Assembly: GCF_004791025.1 (NCBI RefSeq)
Contig: NZ_SRUO01000010.1
Coordinates: 1-64,000, forward strand
Reading direction: 5' to 3'
Source: Mesorhizobium sp. M4B.F.Ca.ET.203.01.1.1
GTDB taxonomy: Bacteria > Pseudomonadota > Alphaproteobacteria > Rhizobiales > Rhizobiaceae
Length of the DNA: 64,000 nucleotides
Shown here: one piece after another, positions 24,327 through 34,900 of the stretch
Layout: each line of letters opens with the position of its first letter
Numbering within the stretch: the first letter of the stretch is position 1
Notes under the pieces: generated by a model
The model's input: only the letters and a program-made list of their open reading frames with translations
What the model was told of the DNA's origin: nothing
The model's database searches: none
Made by a program: the position numbers and the translations under genes

Positions 24327-25682
24327 CTAGGCTGCCGACAGCGCGGTCATGACGGCACGGAACCGCTCGGCGATCGCCTCGCGCCCGATATGCCTGCCGC
24401 CGCTGACTTGCTTCTTGCCGTGCACCCAGACGCAATCGACGCTGGTGCCGTTGGCGAAGATCCAGGCATCGAGGATGGCGTCGCCCGTCTTGCCGGCGAG
24501 CGAAGGATGGTTTTGGTCGAGCGAGACAAAATCGGCCGAGGCACCGACAGCGATCCGCGCCGGGCCGGTGCCAAGCGCTGTGCTGCCGCCATCGAGCGTG
24601 GCATCGAACAAGGCGCGGCCGGTCGAGCCGCCCGCCACTGCCAGCACGTTGCGGGCGCGGTGCGCCAGGCGCTGCGAATATTCAAGTTGCCTGAGCTCGT
24701 CCGGCAGACCGATGAGCACATTGGAGTCTGAGCCGACGCCGAAGCGTCCGCCATGTTCGACGAACAGCGGCGCGGCGAAGGTGCCGTCGCCGAGATTGGC
24801 CTCGGTGATCGGACAGAGGCCGGCGATGGCGCCGCTCTCGCCCATGCGGACCGTCTCTGTCTCGGTCATGTGCGTGGCGTGAATCAGGCACCAGCGCCGG
24901 TCCACCTCGGCATGGCCAAGCAGGAATTCGACCGGCCGCGCACCCGACCAGGCGATGCAGTCTTCCACTTCCTTTGTTTGCTCTGCGATATGAATGTGGA
25001 TCGGGCCGTCCGGCGCCATTGCGGTCACCGCATTGAGTTCGTCCAGCGTCGCGGCGCGCAGGCTGTGTGGGGCGACGCCGACAACGGCCTGATCGAGCGA
25101 GCGAACGCTCTCGCGGCTTTTCTCAAGCAAGCGTCCGAACCGCTCGACATCGTTGATGAATCGCCGCTGGCCCTCATTGGGCGCCGCGCCGCCGAAAGAG
25201 GAATGAGCATAGAACACGGGCAACAGCGTCAGCGCGATGCCGGTTGCGCCGGCCGCTGCGGCAATCCGCTCCGCCATCTCGGCGATGTTGCCATAGGGTT
25301 TTCCGTCGCGATCGTGGTGGAGATAGTGAAACTCGCCGACTCGCGAAAAGCCGGCCTCCAGCATCTCTATATAGAGCTGCGCCGCCACCGCCTCGACTTG
25401 GTCCGGCGTCATCGACAGCGCGAACCGGTACATCACCTCGCGCCAGCTCCAGAAACTGTCGGCCGAGGGGCCGCGCAGTTCGGCGAGCCCCGCCATGCCG
25501 CGCTGGAAGGCGTGGCTGTGCAGATTGGGCATGCCGGGGACAAGGACGGCATGGCGCTCGTCGCCGGGCAGCAATGAGGCGCCCGGTTCGACCGCCGCGA
25601 CGCGGCCGCCCGCCAGCCTGATCCTGACATTGTTGTTCCAGCCGTCCGGCAGAAGTGCCTGTTCCGCGAAGATCGCCGTCAC
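24327..25682 (-). CDS. hutF: Formimidoylglutamate deiminase
   Basis: Converts N-formimino-L-glutamate to N-formyl-L-glutamate and ammonia. A 451-residue amidohydrolase: zinc ligands in NLHSHAFQRGM, HIHIAEQ, HATHM and GSDSN. The GTG start has GGAG 6 bases upstream and gives the familiar N-terminus TAIFAEQALLPDGW. The open frame continues upstream to 26528 but overlaps hutI antisense and is not coding there. Together with hutG this defines the two-step branch of histidine breakdown. Confidence 0.95.
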   Translation of the reverse strand: MTAIFAEQALLPDGWNNNVRIRLAGGRVAAVEPGASLLPGDERHAVLVPGMPNLHSHAFQRGMAGLAELRGPSADSFWSWREVMYRFALSMTPDQVEAVAAQLYIEMLEAGFSRVGEFHYLHHDRDGKPYGNIAEMAERIAAAAGATGIALTLLPVFYAHSSFGGAAPNEGQRRFINDVERFGRLLEKSRESVRSLDQAVVGVAPHSLRAATLDELNAVTAMAPDGPIHIHIAEQTKEVEDCIAWSGARPVEFLLGHAEVDRRWCLIHATHMTETETVRMGESGAIAGLCPITEANLGDGTFAAPLFVEHGGRFGVGSDSNVLIGLPDELRQLEYSQRLAHRARNVLAVAGGSTGRALFDATLDGGSTALGTGPARIAVGASADFVSLDQNHPSLAGKTGDAILDAWIFANGTSVDCVWVHGKKQVSGGRHIGREAIAERFRAVMTALSAA

Positions 25683-25736
25683 GATTTTCTCCGAATCCCG
25701 CTTTCCGATGACAATAGGACTTGCAGTGCGTCTCAA

Positions 25737-25750
25737 TATGTATATACATA
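25737..25750. promoter_or_regulatory. HutC operator, perfect palindrome
   Basis: TATGTATATACATA is a perfect 14-bp palindrome, with AA/AT flanks that extend the symmetry partly. It sits in the 93-base gap between the divergent hutF and hutI starts. GntR/HutC proteins bind TGTATA-TACA type sites, so this is the likely switch for both hut transcripts. Confidence 0.85.
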
Positions 25751-25775
25751 ATTGCCATCTAATCAAACGGAAAAG

Positions 25776-27014
25776 ATGATGGCGGCAGAAATCAAAAGCC
25801 GGGCAGGGGGCCTTCACCTTTGGCGCAATGCGCGCCTGGCGACCATGGCCGAAGGCGCGCCGGGATTGGGCATCGTCGAGAACGGCGCGATCGTCGCGCG
25901 CGACGGCCTGATCGCCTATGCCGGATCCGAAGCCGCCATGCCTGCGGCGCTCGTCCAGGGCGCTGACATCACCGACTGCGAGGGTCGCTGGATCACGCCC
26001 GGCCTGATCGACTGCCACACCCATCTCGTCTACGCCGGCAACCGCGCCAACGAGTTCGAGATGCGGCTGTCCGGCGCCACCTATGAAGAGGTCGCCAGGG
26101 CCGGCGGCGGCATCGTCTCCTCGGTGAAGTCTCTTCGCGCGGCGAGCGAGGACGAACTGGTCGCCCAGACGCTGCCGCGCCTCGATGCGCTGCTGGCTGA
26201 AGGCGTGACCACCATCGAGGTGAAGTCGGGCTATGGCCTTGATGTCGACAATGAGAAGAAGTCGCTGCGCGCCGCGCGCCGCCTGGGCGATCAGCGCAGC
26301 GTGACGGTCCGGACCACATGCCTGGCCGCCCATGCGCTGCCGCCGGAGGCCAGGGGCGACAAGGACGCCTTCATCGATCTCGTCGCTACGGACATACTGC
26401 CGGCGGTCGCGGCGGAAAATCTTGCCGATGCGATCGACGGTTTCTGCGAGGGGATCGCCTTCTCGCCGGAGCAGATGGCGCGCGTCTTCGACAAGGCCAG
26501 AGCGCTTGGCCTGCCGGTAAAACTCCATGCCGACCAGTTGTCAAACCTGCATGGCGCGGCGCTTGCCGCGCGCTATGGCGCGCTGTCGGCCGACCACCTC
26601 GAATACACAGACGACGAGGGCGCGGCGGCGATGGCCGGCGCCGGAACCGTGGCGACGATCCTGCCCGGCGCCTATTACTTCATCCGCGAGACCAAGAAGC
26701 CGCCGGTCGAGCTGTTCCGCCGGCATGGCGTGAAGATGGCGGTCGCCACGGACAGCAATCCAGGTACCTCGCCGCTTACCTCTCTGCTGCTCACCATGAA
26801 CATGGCCGCGACGCTGTTCGGCCTGACTGTCGAGGAATGCCTGTCCGGCGTCACCCGCGAGGCGGCGCGCGCGCTTGGCCTGCAGGAAAAGACCGGCACG
26901 CTCGAGGCGGGAAAGTCCGCCGACCTCGCCATCTGGAACATCGAGCGCCCGGCCGAACTCGTTTACCGCATGGGCTTCAACCCGCTGCATGCCCGCATCT
27001 GGAGAGGACAATGA
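25776..27014 (+). CDS. hutI: Imidazolonepropionase
   Basis: Hydrolyses 4-imidazolone-5-propanoate to N-formimino-L-glutamate. A 412-residue amidohydrolase with metal ligands in IDCHTHLVYAG, LAAHALP, KLHADQLS and ATDSNPGTSP. The ATG at 25776 is preferred over a TTG 24 bases upstream that falls just outside the operator; 25779 is also possible. The stop overlaps the hutH ATG (ATGA). First gene of the plus-strand hut operon. Confidence 0.96.
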   Translation: MMAAEIKSRAGGLHLWRNARLATMAEGAPGLGIVENGAIVARDGLIAYAGSEAAMPAALVQGADITDCEGRWITPGLIDCHTHLVYAGNRANEFEMRLSGATYEEVARAGGGIVSSVKSLRAASEDELVAQTLPRLDALLAEGVTTIEVKSGYGLDVDNEKKSLRAARRLGDQRSVTVRTTCLAAHALPPEARGDKDAFIDLVATDILPAVAAENLADAIDGFCEGIAFSPEQMARVFDKARALGLPVKLHADQLSNLHGAALAARYGALSADHLEYTDDEGAAAMAGAGTVATILPGAYYFIRETKKPPVELFRRHGVKMAVATDSNPGTSPLTSLLLTMNMAATLFGLTVEECLSGVTREAARALGLQEKTGTLEAGKSADLAIWNIERPAELVYRMGFNPLHARIWRGQ

Positions 27015-28552
27015 CCGAACTCGTTCTGAAGCCCGGCAACGCAACGCTGGCCGACTGGCGCGCCATCTATCGCGGCGCGGTGCCGAAGCTGGACGCCGCC
27101 TGCAAGCCCAGGATCAAGGCCAGCGCCGAGGCGGTTGAGCGGATCGTCGCCAAGGGCGAGCCGGTCTATGGCATCAACACCGGCTTCGGCAAGCTGGCCA
27201 GCGTGCGCATCCCCGCCGCCGATCTCGAAACGCTGCAGCGCAACATCGTGCTGTCGCATGCCGCCGGCGTCGGCGAGCCGATGCCGGTTGCCGTCACCAG
27301 GCTGATGATGGCGCTGAAGCTCGCAAGCCTCGCGCAGGGCGCCTCCGGCGTGCGGCCGCAGACCATCGCGCTGCTGGAAGCGATGCTTGCCAACGACGTC
27401 ATTCCGGTGGTGCCGGCGCAAGGTTCGGTCGGAGCCTCCGGCGATCTCGCGCCGCTGTCGCACATGACGGCGGTCATGATCGGCGTCGGCGAATGCTTCA
27501 CCCCGCATGGTCGCTTCCCGGCCAAGGTCGCCTTCGTTTCGCACGGACTGGAACCGGTGACGTTGGGCGCCAAGGAAGGCCTGGCGCTGCTCAACGGCAC
27601 GCAGTTCTCGACGGCTTTCGCGCTCGCCGGCCTGTTCGAGGCCGAGACGCTCTATCAGTCGGCGCTGGTCGCCGGCGCGCTGTCGACGGACGCCGCCAAG
27701 GGCTCGGACGCGCCCTTCGACCCGCGCATCCATCTGCTCAGGAAGCATCGCGGCCAGATCGAGACGGCGGGCGCGCTGCGCGATTTGATGGCGGGCAGCG
27801 CCATCCGTGAATCGCACCGCGTCGGCGACGAGCGCGTGCAGGACCCGTATTGCCTGCGCTGCCAGCCGCAGGTGATGGGCGCCGCGCTCGATGTGCTGCG
27901 CAAGGCGGCCGACACGCTTGAGACCGAGGCCAATGGTGTCACCGACAACCCGCTGATCTTCGCCGAGGACGACACCGCGCTCTCCGGCGGCAATTTCCAC
28001 GCCGAGCCGGTGGCCTTTGCCGCCGACATGATCGCGCTTGCCGTCTGCGAGATCGGCTCGCTGTCGGAGCGCCGCATCGCCATGCTGGTCGATCCGGCGC
28101 TGTCCGGCATGCCGGCCTTCCTGACGCCCAAGCCCGGACTGAATTCCGGCTTCATGATCCCGCAGGTGACGGCGGCGGCGCTGGTTTCCGAAAACAAGCA
28201 GAAGGCCTATCCGGCAAGCGTCGATTCGATCCCGACCTCGGCCAACCAGGAAGACCACGTCTCGATGGCCGCGCACGGCGCCCGCCGGCTGCTCGGCATG
28301 ATCGAGAATGCGACCGCGGTCATCGGCATCGAACTCCTGGCGGCCGCTCAAGGCTGCGATTTCCATGCGCCGCTGGCGTCTAGCGAAGCGCTTGAAGCGG
28401 TGCGCAAGCTGGTCCGGGCCGAAGTGCCGCATCTCGACAATGACCGCCATTTCCATCCCGACATGGAAAAGGCCATCGCCATGGTGCGCAGCGGCGCCGC
28501 GGTGAGTGCGGCGAGCGCCGTGGCGTTGCCGGCGATCGCGGGAGCGGCGTGA
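27011..28552 (+). CDS. hutH: Histidine ammonia-lyase
   Basis: Deaminates L-histidine to urocanate, the first step. 513 residues, the usual length. The cofactor MIO forms from Ala142-Ser143-Gly144 in GSVGASGDLAPLSH. YGINTGFG near residue 55 and the NFHAEPVA and SANQEDHVSM blocks complete the active site. Overlaps hutI by 4 bases and hutG by 1 base (TGATG). Confidence 0.98.
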   Translation: MTELVLKPGNATLADWRAIYRGAVPKLDAACKPRIKASAEAVERIVAKGEPVYGINTGFGKLASVRIPAADLETLQRNIVLSHAAGVGEPMPVAVTRLMMALKLASLAQGASGVRPQTIALLEAMLANDVIPVVPAQGSVGASGDLAPLSHMTAVMIGVGECFTPHGRFPAKVAFVSHGLEPVTLGAKEGLALLNGTQFSTAFALAGLFEAETLYQSALVAGALSTDAAKGSDAPFDPRIHLLRKHRGQIETAGALRDLMAGSAIRESHRVGDERVQDPYCLRCQPQVMGAALDVLRKAADTLETEANGVTDNPLIFAEDDTALSGGNFHAEPVAFAADMIALAVCEIGSLSERRIAMLVDPALSGMPAFLTPKPGLNSGFMIPQVTAAALVSENKQKAYPASVDSIPTSANQEDHVSMAAHGARRLLGMIENATAVIGIELLAAAQGCDFHAPLASSEALEAVRKLVRAEVPHLDNDRHFHPDMEKAIAMVRSGAAVSAASAVALPAIAGAA

Positions 28553-29370
28553 TGGCCACGCCCTCCTGGCTCAGCGTAACCCGAGGCACCGCACCCTTGC
28601 TGGTCTCGATCCCGCACACCGGCATCGACCTTGCCGGTCTCGACAGCCGGCTGGTCTCGCCCTGGCTCGGCCGCCGCGACTGCGACTGGTGGATCGACAA
28701 GCTCTACGATTTTGCGGCCGACCTCGGCGCGACGGTGGTGCACACCGCGATCTCACGCACAGTCATCGACGTCAATCGCGACCCGTCCGGCGTCTCGCTC
28801 TATCCCGGCCAGGCGACGACTGGCCTTTGCCCGACCGAGACCTTCGACGGCGATCCCCTCTACCATATGGGCGAGGAGCCGACGCCTTCGGAAATCGACG
28901 AGCGCCGCGAGACCTACTTCAAGCCTTACCATGCCGCCCTGCAGGCCGAGATCGACCGGCTGCACGGCATGCACGGAAGAATCGTCCTCTACGACTGCCA
29001 CTCGATCCGCTCGGTGCTGCCGCGCCTGTTCGGGGGCACGCTGCCGGTGTTCAACCTTGGCACCAATGACGGCAAAAGCACCGATCCCGCGCTGCAGGCC
29101 AAGGTTGCCGAGATCATGGCTGGTACCGGTCAGACCTGGGTAGTCAACGGCCGCTTCAAGGGCGGCTGGATCACGCGCAATTTCGGCCACCCGCAAAACG
29201 GCGTCCATGCGCTGCAGATGGAGCTTTCCAACCGCGGCTACATGCATGAGCCCGAAGGCAGAGGCGCGCCGGACAACTGGCCGGTGCCCTACGACCCCGA
29301 ATACGCGGCGCCGATCCGCGGCACGCTGAAGACCATTCTCGAAACCGCCATTGACTGGGCCGGGCGCTGA
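28552..29370 (+). CDS. hutG: N-formylglutamate deformylase
   Basis: Cleaves N-formyl-L-glutamate to glutamate and formate, completing the hutF branch. A 272-residue FGase-family protein: VSIPHTG near the start, VNRDPSG, LYDCHSIRS and the ELSNRGYM block hold the metal and substrate ligands. The ATG shares a base with the hutH stop; the GTG one codon earlier is also possible. Confidence 0.95.
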   Translation: MATPSWLSVTRGTAPLLVSIPHTGIDLAGLDSRLVSPWLGRRDCDWWIDKLYDFAADLGATVVHTAISRTVIDVNRDPSGVSLYPGQATTGLCPTETFDGDPLYHMGEEPTPSEIDERRETYFKPYHAALQAEIDRLHGMHGRIVLYDCHSIRSVLPRLFGGTLPVFNLGTNDGKSTDPALQAKVAEIMAGTGQTWVVNGRFKGGWITRNFGHPQNGVHALQMELSNRGYMHEPEGRGAPDNWPVPYDPEYAAPIRGTLKTILETAIDWAGR

Positions 29371-29398
29371 CGCGCCGCCTTACTCGAAAGGGACAATG

Positions 29399-31069
29399 AT
29401 GACCAATCCTCGTCACAATATCCGCGAAATCCGCAGCCCGCGCGGCGCCGAGCTCAATGCCCGCAGCTGGCTGACCGAGGCGCCGCTGCGCATGCTGATG
29501 AACAATCTCGATCCCGACGTCGCTGAAAACCCCAACGAGCTGGTCGTCTATGGCGGCATCGGCCGTGCCGCGCGCACCTGGAACGATTTCGACCGCATCG
29601 CCGCCTCGCTGAAGACGCTCGGCGACGACGAGACGCTGCTGGTGCAGTCCGGCAAGCCGGTCGGCGTGTTCCGCACGCATGCCGATGCGCCGCGCGTGCT
29701 GATCGCCAACTCCAACATCGTGCCGCACTGGGCGAACTGGGAGAAGTTCAACGAGCTCGATAAGAAGGGCCTGATGATGTACGGCCAGATGACGGCCGGC
29801 TCCTGGATCTATATCGGCACGCAAGGCATCGTCCAGGGCACCTACGAGACCTTCGTTGAGGCCGGCCGCCAGCACTATGGCGGCAACCTCAAGGGCAAGT
29901 GGATCCTGACAGCCGGCCTCGGCGGCATGGGCGGCGCCCAGCCGCTGGCCGCCGTCATGGCCGGCGCCTGCTGCCTCGCCATCGAATGCAACCCGGACTC
30001 GATCGATTTCCGTTTGCGCACCCGCTATGTCGACGAGAAGGCCGAGACGCTGGACGAGGCGCTGGAGAAGATCGAGCGCTGGACGAAGGCCGGCGAGGCG
30101 AAGTCGGTCGGCCTGCTCGGCAATGCGGCGGAGATCGTGCCGGAAATGTACAGGCGCGGCATCCGCCCCGACATGGTCACAGACCAGACCTCGGCGCACG
30201 ATCCGGTGAACGGTTATCTGCCGAAGGGCTGGACAATGGCCGAGTGGCGCGAGAAGCGCGTCTCGGATCCGAAGGCGGTCGAGAAGGCGGCGCGCGCGTC
30301 GATGCGCGAGCATGTCGAGGCGATGGTCGCGTTCTGGAACGCCGGCGTGCCGACGCTGGACTACGGCAACAACATCCGCCAGGTTGCCAAGGAAGAGGGC
30401 TTCGAGAACGCCTTTGCCTTCCCCGGCTTCGTGCCGGCCTATATCCGCCCGCTGTTCTGCCGCGGCATCGGCCCGTTCCGCTGGGCGGCGCTGTCGGGCG
30501 ATCCGGAGGATATCTACAAGACCGACGCCAAGGTGCGCGAACTGACCCCCGGCAACACCCATCTGCACAACTGGCTGGACATGGCGCGCGAGCGCATTGC
30601 CTTCCAGGGCCTGCCGGCGCGCATCTGCTGGGTCGGCCTTGGCGATCGCCATCGACTGGGTCTCGCCTTCAACGAGATGGTGGCCAAGGGCGAGCTCAAG
30701 GCGCCGGTCGTCATCGGCCGCGATCACCTCGATTCCGGCTCGGTCGCGTCGCCCAACCGCGAGACCGAGGCGATGAAGGACGGCTCCGACGCCGTTTCCG
30801 ACTGGCCGCTGCTCAACGCGCTGCTCAACACCGCCTCGGGCGCCACCTGGGTGTCGCTGCACCATGGCGGCGGCGTCGGCATGGGCTTTTCGCAGCATTC
30901 CGGCATGGTCATCGTCGCCGACGGCACGCCGGCCGCCGCCAAGCGCCTGGAGCGGGTTTTGTGGAACGATCCGGCGACCGGCGTCATGCGCCATGCCGAT
31001 GCCGGCTACGACATCGCCATCGAGTGCGCCAAAGAGCACCAGCTCAACCTGCCGGGCATACTGGGCTGA
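29399..31069 (+). CDS. hutU: Urocanate hydratase
   Basis: Hydrates urocanate to imidazolonepropionate using tightly bound NAD+. 556 residues, as in other proteobacteria. Visible blocks are GGIGRAARTW, GQMTAGSWIYIGTQGI, GLGGMGGAQPLAA (NAD loop) and the C-terminal HHGGGVGMGFSQHSG. The start is the second of two adjacent ATGs, giving MTNPRHNIREIRSPRG. It starts 28 bases after hutG. Confidence 0.98.
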   Translation: MTNPRHNIREIRSPRGAELNARSWLTEAPLRMLMNNLDPDVAENPNELVVYGGIGRAARTWNDFDRIAASLKTLGDDETLLVQSGKPVGVFRTHADAPRVLIANSNIVPHWANWEKFNELDKKGLMMYGQMTAGSWIYIGTQGIVQGTYETFVEAGRQHYGGNLKGKWILTAGLGGMGGAQPLAAVMAGACCLAIECNPDSIDFRLRTRYVDEKAETLDEALEKIERWTKAGEAKSVGLLGNAAEIVPEMYRRGIRPDMVTDQTSAHDPVNGYLPKGWTMAEWREKRVSDPKAVEKAARASMREHVEAMVAFWNAGVPTLDYGNNIRQVAKEEGFENAFAFPGFVPAYIRPLFCRGIGPFRWAALSGDPEDIYKTDAKVRELTPGNTHLHNWLDMARERIAFQGLPARICWVGLGDRHRLGLAFNEMVAKGELKAPVVIGRDHLDSGSVASPNRETEAMKDGSDAVSDWPLLNALLNTASGATWVSLHHGGGVGMGFSQHSGMVIVADGTPAAAKRLERVLWNDPATGVMRHADAGYDIAIECAKEHQLNLPGILG

Positions 31070-31071
31070 GC

Positions 31072-31659
31072 ATGCGCATCCTTCGTGCCGCCGGCTACCG
31101 CGTCATGCCGTGGAAGAACGGCGGCGGCACAACGACCGAAATCACTGTTTCGCCCGACGGCGCCGGCCTTGACGATTTCGACTGGCGCGTCTCCATGGCG
31201 CGCGTCGAGACGGGCGGGCCGTTCTCGAGCTTTGCCGGCATCGACCGCACGCTTTGCGTGCTGGAAGGGCAGGGGATCGTGCTCGATATTGCCGGCGAGC
31301 CACCGGCTGAACTGACCGGGCCCTCCGCCCCGTTTTCCTTTGCAGCCGATGTGCCGACCGCAGCCGCGCTGATCTCCGGCCCGATCACCGACCTCAATGT
31401 CATGACCCGGCGCGGCCGCATGACGCACACCGTCGAGCGCCTGACGCCCGCGACGCCTCTGGAAATCGAGGCCAGGGCGGACACGACCCTTGTGCTGCCC
31501 CTCGATGGCGAGATCGTGCTCGCCGGCACTACGCCCGAGAGTCTCGGCCCGCTCGATGCGCTGGTGCTGGATCGGGGTACCCCGAGACAGCGCCTGGAGC
31601 CGGCCGCCAGCACGATCCTGTTCGTGATCCGCATCGATCGGGCTGGCAGTAACCATTAA
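31072..31659 (+). CDS. hutD: HutD-family cupin protein
   Basis: A 195-residue HutD/Ves-family bicupin-like protein: YRVMPWKNGGGTTTEI at the N-terminus, FDWRVSMARVETGGPFSSF and DLNVMTRRG are the family blocks. HutD has been proposed to set an upper limit on hut pathway flux, perhaps by binding a pathway intermediate; it has no established enzyme activity. The start follows the hutU stop by 2 bases. Last gene of the operon. Confidence 0.92.
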   Translation: MRILRAAGYRVMPWKNGGGTTTEITVSPDGAGLDDFDWRVSMARVETGGPFSSFAGIDRTLCVLEGQGIVLDIAGEPPAELTGPSAPFSFAADVPTAAALISGPITDLNVMTRRGRMTHTVERLTPATPLEIEARADTTLVLPLDGEIVLAGTTPESLGPLDALVLDRGTPRQRLEPAASTILFVIRIDRAGSNH

Positions 31660-31840
31660 CGCCTGTTGCCAAACATGATCGCGACGCCGGCGAAAATTGG
31701 CGTAAGCTCTTGCCCGCATCACGAAAAAGCCGGATTCCTTGCCTCGATCAGATACGGGACGGGGAGCGTGGGGCGCTCGTCCACCGCGTTGCTGAGAGAT
31801 GACGCCCTGGGTGGTGCGGAAAACGAACTTTCGGCCTAAG

Positions 31841-31861
31841 TTGACATGCAACCAATTGCAT
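31841..31861 (+). promoter_or_regulatory. Possible ndvB promoter element with dyad
   Basis: TTGACA (31841-31846) is a good -35 hexamer, though no clear -10 follows at 17 bases. It overlaps a perfect 6-bp dyad, ATGCAA-CCAA-TTGCAT (31846-31861). The 269-base leader between hutD and ndvB holds no gene or clear RNA structure that I can see. Confidence 0.4.
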
Positions 31862-31928
31862 TTGAGCAGGTTTTAGGGCCATTGCCGTGGCGGGGACGCC
31901 GCACCGTGCCCGCCATACGGAATTATAA

Positions 31929-34900
31929 ATGAACATACAGACGAATCCCGCCAAAATCGAACTCACGAGCGCCAGCTTTCCGGTCATCACCGAAGCGCCG
32001 ATACGCTCCAATTTCATGCCGGAAGACCGGCTGCGTGAGCTTGGCGCGGGTCTCGCCAAGGGAGACGTCAAGGATCTGTTCGGCCTGGCGCCGTTCGAAT
32101 TCCAGGGCCGCATCCGCGACAGCGCCAAGCGAATCCTCGAGGTCTACCGCTCGACCAATGCCGCGCAGGCCAAGGGCGAAACCATCACGCCGGCGGCGCA
32201 ATGGCTGCTCGACAACAATTATCTGGTCGAGGAGACGATCTTTCAGGTCAAGCGCGACCTGCCGCGCCGCTTCTACCGCCAGCTGCCGACGCTGAAACTG
32301 GCGGACGGAACCAGTGTGCCGCGCGCCCTGGCGCTGGCCTGGACCTATGTCGCGCATTCCGACAGCTCCGTCTCGGCGACGATGTTCAAGGCGATCGTCG
32401 AGGGCTTCCAGTCGGTCGAGCCGCTGAAGATCGGCGAGCTCTGGGCGCTGCCGTCGCTGCTGCGCTTCGTGCTGATCGAGAATCTTCGCCGCATAGCCGT
32501 GCGCGTCAACCGCACCAGGCAGATGCGCCAGATCGCCAACGAGGTCGCCGACCGCGTGCTGGCGACCGACGACAATGCCGACCGGCAGAAGATCCTGTCG
32601 CACTACGGCACCCATGCGCAGGACACCACCTTCGCCACCCAGTTGCTCTACCGTCTGCGCGACGGTTCCCAGAATGCCGGCCGGGCGCTGGAATGGCTGG
32701 AAAGCGAGCTGGAGAAGAGCGGCTCCGATGCCGAGGAGATCATCATCTCCGAGCATCACACGCTGTCCAGCGGCAATGTCACCACCGGCAACATCATCCG
32801 CGGCCTGCGCCTCATCAACGACGTCGACTGGACTGTCTGGTTCGAGGGCGTCAGCCGCATCGATACGCTGCTGCGCGAGAAGACCGACTTCGCCGCGCTC
32901 GACTTCTTCTCGCGCGACCAGTATCGCACGGCCATCGAAGAGCTGGCGCGCCGCTCGGAGCTCTCCGAATTCCGCGTTGCCGAAAAGGCCATCGAACTTG
33001 CCGGCCATGTCGTCATCGCCGACGCCTCCGGCGCCGAGGTCCCCCAGGCCGAAGCGACCGACGTCGACGGCACGGTGCATACCGATGTCGGCTTCTTCCT
33101 TGTCGGCCCGCGTCGGCTGGAGCTGGAAAAGGCGATCGGCTACCGGCCGACCATCAGTGTCAGGGCCAAGCGCGCCTTCACCAGCACTGGCTGGCTGGGC
33201 GTCGTCGTGCCGGTCTTCGCGCTGACGGTGCTGCTGCTGGCGCTCGCCGGCAACGCCCTCGACCATCTCGGCCTGTCGCTGCCGTCCATCGTCCTGATGC
33301 TGGCCCTGTTCGCCGTGCCGGCCTCGGAAGGCGCGCTCGCCTTCTTCAACACCGTCGCGTCGCTGTTCCTGAAGCCGACGCGGCTGGTCGGCTATGACTA
33401 CAAGCATGGCGTGCCAGCCGAGGCGCGCACGCTGGTCGTGGTGCCCTCGCTGATCGGCTCGCGCGACGATGTCGAGGAAAACATCCGCAACATCGAGGTG
33501 CATCACCTCGCCAATTCGGCGGGCGAAATCCATTTCGCGCTGCTTTCGGACTGGCCGGATTCGAACACCGAGATCGACGCCGCCGACATCGAGATTCTGC
33601 AATATGCGCGTGACGAGATCGCCAGGCTCAACGCTCGCTATCCCACCGACGGCGCGCCGCTCTTCTACGTCCTGCACCGGCGCCGGCTCTACAACGCCGC
33701 GCAAGGCTGCTGGATGGGCTGGGAGCGCAAGCGTGGCAAGCTGCACGAGCTGAACCTTCTGCTGCGCGGCGATAGCGACACCACCTATTTGCCGCTCGAC
33801 GTGCCGCTGCCGGAAAACGTCGTCCATGTGATGACGCTGGACGCCGACACGCGCACCACCCGCGATGCCGTGGCCAGTCTGGCCGGCAAGCTCTGCCATC
33901 CGCTCAACCGCCCACATTTCGACGCCGCCAAGCGCGTCGTCACCGCCGGCTACACCATTCTGCAGCCGCGCATCACTGCTTCGCTGACCAGCGGCGACGA
34001 CGCCTCCTTCTTCCAGCGCGTCTTCTCCGCCAACCGTGGCCTCGACCCCTATGTGTTCGCCGTTTCCGACGTCTACCAGGACGTCTTCGGCGATGGCTCC
34101 TTCACCGGCAAGGGCCTCTACCATGTCGATGCCTTCGAGGCGGCGCTGAAGGACCGCATCGAGGAAAACACCGTCCTCAGCCACGATCTGCTCGAAGGCG
34201 CGCTGGCGCGCTCGGCCCTGGTCACCGACGTCGAACTGGTCGAGGACTATCCGACCCGCTATTCGGTCGACGCGTCGCGCCACCATCGCTGGGCGCGGGG
34301 CGACTGGCAGCTTCTCGGCTTCATCCTCGACCCGCGCTCCGGCGTGCCGGCGCTGTCGCGCTGGAAGATGGTCGACAATCTGCGCCGCTCGCTCACCCCG
34401 ATCTTCTGGGTGATGGCGGCGATCGCCGGTTGGACGCTGCTGCCCTTCACGCAGGCCGCGCAATGGCAGGCGCTCTTGATCCTCAGCCTGTTCATGGCGC
34501 CGACCTTCGACATCGTCAACGGCATCCTGCCCAAGAGCGGCGACCAGACGCCGCGCGGCCATTTCTCGGCGCTGGCGCGCGACACCATCTTCGGCACCGC
34601 CCTGGTGGCGTTGAAGGTGCTTTTGATGGCGCATCTCGCCTGGATGATGGGCGATGCCATCGTGCGCACGCTCTACCGACTGTTCGTCAGCCGGCAGAAC
34701 CTGCTCGAATGGCGCACCGCTTCGCAGGCGCACAAGAGCGGCGGCAGCGACCTCGCCGCCTACTACGGCATGATGTATGGCGCGGTGATCATCGGTGTCG
34801 TTGGCCTTGCCATCCCGGTGCTTGCCGATTCCACCGGCGCCTTCGTCGCCTTCTTCTTCGCCTTGTTCTGGATCGGCTCGCCGGCGGTCGCCTGCTGGAT

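Noticed and set aside
26318..27010. Plus-strand upstream extension of hutH
   Set aside because: The region is coding in another frame as hutI; hutH starts at 27011 with an ATGA overlap.
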